A stretch of DNA of 64,000 nt, taken from positions 537,495 through 601,494 of the forward strand of contig NZ_MYFN02000002.1 in assembly GCF_004514425.2 (NCBI RefSeq), read 5' to 3'. The notes below the pieces were generated by a model, which saw nothing but the letters and a program-made list of their open reading frames with translations, searched no databases and was not told the DNA's origin. Each line of letters starts with the position of its first letter. The first letter of the stretch is position 1. The position numbers and the translations under genes were made by a program. The stretch is from Shinella sumterensis. GTDB taxonomy: Bacteria > Pseudomonadota > Alphaproteobacteria > Rhizobiales > Rhizobiaceae. Shown here one piece after another: positions 61,399 through 64,000 of the stretch.

Positions 61399-62286
61399 AT
61401 GGCAGTTCCCTTCGATCAACTGGATGGACAAATCTGGTTCAACGGTGAGTTCGTCGACTGGAAGGATGCAAAGATCCATGTGCTGACGCATGGCCTGCAC
61501 TATGCAAGCGCCGTGTTCGAGGGCGAGCGCGCCTATGGCGGGCGCATCTTCAAGCTGACCGAACATAACCAGCGCCTGCACGCCTCCGCCGAAATTCTCG
61601 GCTTCAAGATTCCCTATTCCGTCGAGGAGCTCGATGCCGCAAGCGTGGAACTCCTGAAGCGCCAGGGTTTCTCCGAGGCCTATGTCCGCCCGATCGCCTG
61701 GCGCGGATCGGAAATGATGGGCGTTTCGGCGCAGAACAACCGCATCAACGTCGCCATCGCCATCTGGCAGTGGGGCAGCTATTTCAATCCGGCCGAAAAG
61801 CTGAAGGGCATCCGTCTGGACATCGCCGAGTACCGCCGTCCCGACCCGCGGACCGCGCCGTCGAAGTCGAAGGCGGCCGGCCTCTACATGATCTGCACCA
61901 TCTCCAAGCATGCCGCCGAGGCCAAGGGCTATGCGGATGCGATGATGCTGGATTATCGCGGCCAGGTGGCCGAGGCGACCGGCGCCAATATCTTCTTCGT
62001 CAAGGATGGCGTCATCCACACGCCGACACCGGACTGCTTCCTCGACGGCATCACGCGCCGCACGGTCATCGGACTGGCCAAGCGCCGGGGCTATCAGGTC
62101 GTCGAGAGGGCGATCATGCCGGAAGAGCTGTCGGACTTCTCCGAATGCTTCCTGACCGGTTCGGCCGCCGAAGTGACGCCGGTTTCCGAAATCGGCCCGT
62201 ATCGCTTCACGCCTGGCACGATCTGCGAAACGCTGATGAACGACTATATGAAGGAAGTCTATCCGGTCGCTGCGGCTGCCGAGTGA
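61399..62286 (+). CDS. ilvE: Branched-chain amino acid aminotransferase
   Basis: A 295-residue class IV PLP aminotransferase. It transaminates the 2-oxo acids to Leu, Ile and Val, the last step of the pathway begun by leuA. Motifs: IWFNGEFVDWKDAKIHVLTHGLHYASAVFEGERAY, RPIAWRG (substrate side), SKAAGLYMICTISKHAAEAKGYADAMMLDYRGQVAEATGANIFFV (PLP lysine as SK of the first block), and ECFLTGSAAEVTPV. GGAGG precedes ATG 61399; an earlier in-frame start at 61375 adds eight residues. Confidence 0.95.
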   Translation: MAVPFDQLDGQIWFNGEFVDWKDAKIHVLTHGLHYASAVFEGERAYGGRIFKLTEHNQRLHASAEILGFKIPYSVEELDAASVELLKRQGFSEAYVRPIAWRGSEMMGVSAQNNRINVAIAIWQWGSYFNPAEKLKGIRLDIAEYRRPDPRTAPSKSKAAGLYMICTISKHAAEAKGYADAMMLDYRGQVAEATGANIFFVKDGVIHTPTPDCFLDGITRRTVIGLAKRRGYQVVERAIMPEELSDFSECFLTGSAAEVTPVSEIGPYRFTPGTICETLMNDYMKEVYPVAAAAE

Positions 62287-62313
62287 TCTTTCAGCCAGTC
62301 ATCGCATGCAAGT

Positions 62314-62343
62314 CGGCGGCCCCTGCGGGCCGCCGTTTTCTGT
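62314..62343 (+). terminator. Rho-independent terminator of ilvE
   Basis: 9-bp stem CGGCGGCCC / GGGCCGCCG with a four-base loop, followed by TTTTCTGTTC. Confidence 0.85.
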
Positions 62344-62350
62344 TCTGCGC

Positions 62351-62620
62351 TCAGGCCGCTTTCTTGCCGAGAACCGCGCCGACGATCGCGGTGAGCACGC
62401 CACCCCCGGCCAGGCCGCCGATACCGTTGGCGACCAGGCCGCTCAGACCTGCTTCGCCGCCGAGCAACTGCAGCAGCATGCCGCCGCCGACGCCGCCGAT
62501 GGCGCCGACAATGGTGCGAACGATAACGCTGACGGCCGCCTGCTTCAGGGCCGCACCGGCGACGTTACCTCCGACGGCGCCGGCAATGAGCTGCGTGATA
62601 ATGGGCATCAATGCTTCCAT
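62351..62620 (-). CDS. Small glycine-rich membrane protein
   Basis: An 89-residue protein that is strongly hydrophobic and glycine-rich, with alternating GxxxG motifs (GAVGGNVAGAALKQAA, IVGAIGGVGGGMLLQLLGG, GIGGLAGGGVLTAIVGAVLG), characteristic of glycine-zipper membrane peptides, and a C-terminal KKAA. A strong AGGAGG lies seven bases before the ATG. Function unknown; it is probably membrane-inserted or multimerises. Convergent with ilvE. Confidence 0.75.
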   Translation of the reverse strand: MEALMPIITQLIAGAVGGNVAGAALKQAAVSVIVRTIVGAIGGVGGGMLLQLLGGEAGLSGLVANGIGGLAGGGVLTAIVGAVLGKKAA

Positions 62621-62821
62621 GGAATTCCCCTCCTGATCGTCCGCCGAGGGTTACCCCAGGCGGACAGGTTGCCCTCGGACCGCAGCCCCCTCGGGACGCG
62701 CCCCGCGCCGATAGACTCGGCAGTCGAAAGGTGCGGCCAATTTTGCGGCCTGTCAATTTATCCGTGTGAGCTGCATGGCGCATTCGCCGGCAGGTGCAGG
62801 GAAGATCCCCTGTATCCGCAG

Positions 62822-62847
62822 GAACAGACACGTTTTGCGCATCGTCG
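62822..62847 (+). promoter_or_regulatory. Candidate ECF (EcfG/RpoE2-like) promoter before the 54-residue membrane protein gene
   Basis: GGAAC is followed after 17 bases by CGTC, one mismatch from the alphaproteobacterial general-stress consensus GGAAC-N16/17-CGTT. The ATG is 63 bp further downstream. The rest of the 62621-62910 gap shows only the strong Shine-Dalgarno of the upstream gene and no other gene. Confidence 0.4.
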
Positions 62848-62910
62848 TAAAAGACGGTGGAACAAAGATGCCGCACGGCTATTTCCTGAGCACAATCAAG
62901 GAGACGGACA

Positions 62911-63075
62911 ATGCTTTCCAAGACAACGACGCCGCAGGATACGGTTGCCCGGGGGCTGCGGCCGGTGGTTTTCCTTTATGCCATGCTCAATATCGTCGTC
63001 GCCACGGTTCTGCTCTCGACCGTCTCGCTTTCGCCCGTCGCCGGCCCCGCCGAAGAAATGGCAAGCCTGCGCTGA
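62911..63075 (+). CDS. Small membrane protein (54 residues)
   Basis: Translation from ATG 62911 gives MLSKTTTPQDTVARGLRPVV, then a hydrophobic helix FLYAMLNIVVATVLLSTVSLS and an acidic tail ending MASLR. AAGGAGACGGACA immediately precedes the ATG (AAGGAG, seven-base spacing). One predicted transmembrane helix. No family recognised. Upstream lies an ECF-type promoter candidate, which would suit a small stress-induced membrane peptide. Confidence 0.6.
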   Translation: MLSKTTTPQDTVARGLRPVVFLYAMLNIVVATVLLSTVSLSPVAGPAEEMASLR

Positions 63076-63143
63076 CGTCCCGCTTGGTGTGAAGCGCCCC
63101 TTCCAGCTATAGGTGGGACAAGCGGCAACCAAGCGAGGACCCC

Positions 63144-63791
63144 ATGGGCATGCTTCAGGCGGGCATCATTCCCGTCACCCCCTTTCAGCAAAACTGCACC
63201 ATCCTGTTCGATACGGAGACCAAGCAGGGCGTCGTCGTCGATCCGGGCGGCGATGTCGATGCCATTCTGCGAACGGTCGAGGAGAACGGCATCACGTTGA
63301 CGGCGATCTGGCTGACGCATGGCCATATCGACCATGCGGGCGGTGCGAAGGAACTCAAGGAAGCGCTCGGCCTCGACATCATCGGCCCGCACAAGGACGA
63401 CCTGCCGTTGCTGCAGGCGCTGGAGACGCAGGCGCAGCGCTTCGGTGTGGAAATGAAGGTCTCGAACGTCGTTCCCGACCGCTGGCTGGAAGACGGCGAC
63501 ACCGTTTCCCTCGGGGAACACGAATTCGAGGTGTCCCACACACCCGGCCATGCGCCGGGACACGTCATCTACTTCAACCGCAAGCAGGGCTTCGCCCATC
63601 TCGGCGACGTGCTGTTCCAAGGATCGATCGGCCGGACGGACCTGCCGGGCGGCAACCATGAGCAGCTGCTCCAGTCGATCCGCGACAAGGTGCTCCCGCT
63701 CGGAGACGACGTCGGGTTCCTGTGCGGACACGGACCGGGCGGCCGTATCGGCGAGGAACGACGGACCAACCCGTTCCTGCGCGGGCTCTGA
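63144..63791 (+). CDS. MBL-fold metal-dependent hydrolase (glyoxalase II-like, YcbL type)
   Basis: A 215-residue metallo-beta-lactamase-fold enzyme: THGHIDHAGG (HxHxDH at residues 59-64), TPGHAPGHVIYF, GDVLFQGSIGRTDLPGG and a distal CGHGPGGRIGEE providing the last His. This is the short glyoxalase II-like group (YcbL/GloB-like), which hydrolyses thioesters such as S-lactoylglutathione or related compounds; substrate not established. ATG 63144 has AGGACC just upstream; ATG 63150 is an alternative. Confidence 0.9.
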   Translation: MGMLQAGIIPVTPFQQNCTILFDTETKQGVVVDPGGDVDAILRTVEENGITLTAIWLTHGHIDHAGGAKELKEALGLDIIGPHKDDLPLLQALETQAQRFGVEMKVSNVVPDRWLEDGDTVSLGEHEFEVSHTPGHAPGHVIYFNRKQGFAHLGDVLFQGSIGRTDLPGGNHEQLLQSIRDKVLPLGDDVGFLCGHGPGGRIGEERRTNPFLRGL

Positions 63792-63795
63792 AACG

Positions 63796-63826
63796 AAAAC
63801 GGGCGCCGTCAGGCGCCCGTTTTTCT
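63796..63826 (+). terminator. Rho-independent terminator of the MBL-fold gene
   Basis: Perfect 12-bp stem AAAACGGGCGCC / GGCGCCCGTTTT with GTCA loop, then T and C residues. It also faces the partial BA14K-type gene's end. Confidence 0.9.
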
Positions 63827-63840
63827 TCATGTGCGTGATG

Positions 63841-64000
63841 TCAGCCCGCGGTGCAGAAATGCTCGCGGCCGTCATAGCCGACGAAGGTGCCGCTCTGCGG
63901 GTCGAACGAGCGATAGCGGCGTGCGCAGTAATCGTACCAGGACCGGGTCCAGGGCTCGTAGCTCGGGGCCGGACGGTAGATCACGCGGCGCTCGGGTTCC
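63841..64000 (-). CDS. BA14K-family protein, 3' end only
   Basis: The last 52 codons lie in the window; the start is beyond it. The visible C-terminus reads RRVIYRPAPSYEPWTRSWYD then YCARRYRSFDPQSGTFVGYD and GREHFCTAG. The W-x2-YC-x3-YRSFDP-x-SGT-x-x-GYDG-x-x-x-x-C pattern is the BA14K signature, a Rhizobiales envelope/lectin-like protein family known from Brucella. Stop TGA at 63841-63843. Confidence 0.85.
   Translation of the reverse strand, partial: EPERRVIYRPAPSYEPWTRSWYDYCARRYRSFDPQSGTFVGYDGREHFCTAG

Overview
This is about 64 kb of GC-rich, gene-dense chromosomal backbone from an alphaproteobacterium, most likely a member of the Rhizobiaceae (Rhizobium/Ensifer/Shinella-like). Four things point there: the type of the proteins (fbcF-like Rieske-cytochrome b-cytochrome c1 operon followed by apt, a ClpS2-type adaptor, aerobic HemF, a MarR/OmpR/histidine-kinase cluster resembling petPR); a 117-bp intergenic element with the hallmarks of a Rhizobium RIME1 repeat at 8395-8511; ECF promoter-like GGAAC/CGTT motifs; and a local cluster of GANTC (CcrM) sites. 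No rRNA, tRNA, prophage, transposase or CRISPR was seen.

Layout. 0.4-9 kb: leuA, VOC-family proteins, an ECF sigma/anti-sigma pair, a TPR protein, a metallophosphoesterase, a NUDIX hydrolase, a glutathionyl-hydroquinone reductase and a GNAT acetyltransferase. 9.2-16.1 kb: a MoxR ATPase-DUF58-DUF4159/BatA-like-large membrane protein operon on the minus strand, divergent from a DUF1285-NUDIX-CCA-adding-enzyme operon. 18.8-25 kb: two small proteins, hemF, a CorC/HlyC-type protein, a SoxR regulator divergent from an FMN reductase-MFS pair with a textbook SoxR box, and trmL. 25.4-30 kb: two paralogous ABC exporters flanking a type II toxin-antitoxin module whose toxin gene is frameshifted. 30-38 kb: petABC, apt, a pair of MaoC-like hydratases, a membrane protein, ychF, clpS and pth. 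38.2-41.4 kb: a solute-binding protein gene 19 nt downstream of a membrane GGDEF-EAL protein. 41.6-48.4 kb: rplY, an exported protein, benE, and an AcoR-like regulator with an aldehyde dehydrogenase and a DUF779 protein. 48.5-55.3 kb: a Kazal-like lipoprotein, prs, a lipoprotein, a degenerate M24 peptidase-fold protein, pgeF, midA and lgt, all on the minus strand. 55.5-64 kb: ubiK, ybjN, proC, csaA, a DUF1349 protein, the histidine kinase/response regulator/MarR cluster, ilvE, small membrane proteins, an MBL-fold hydrolase and the 3' end of a BA14K-type gene.

Most of the region is housekeeping: leucine synthesis at both ends (leuA, ilvE), respiration (petABC), translation (rplY, pth, trmL, cca, csaA), envelope (lgt, lipoproteins) and nucleotide metabolism (prs, apt). 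The less ordinary material is regulatory: the periplasmic binding protein/c-di-GMP enzyme pair (38.2-41.4 kb), the SoxR-controlled flavin reductase/MFS operon, the MarR operator palindrome, the GANTC cluster before ybjN, the decayed toxin gene between two ABC exporters, and a three-domain Kazal-like lipoprotein. Gene starts were chosen from Shine-Dalgarno spacing, overlaps with upstream genes and family N-termini; functions are inferred from recognisable motifs without database searches.
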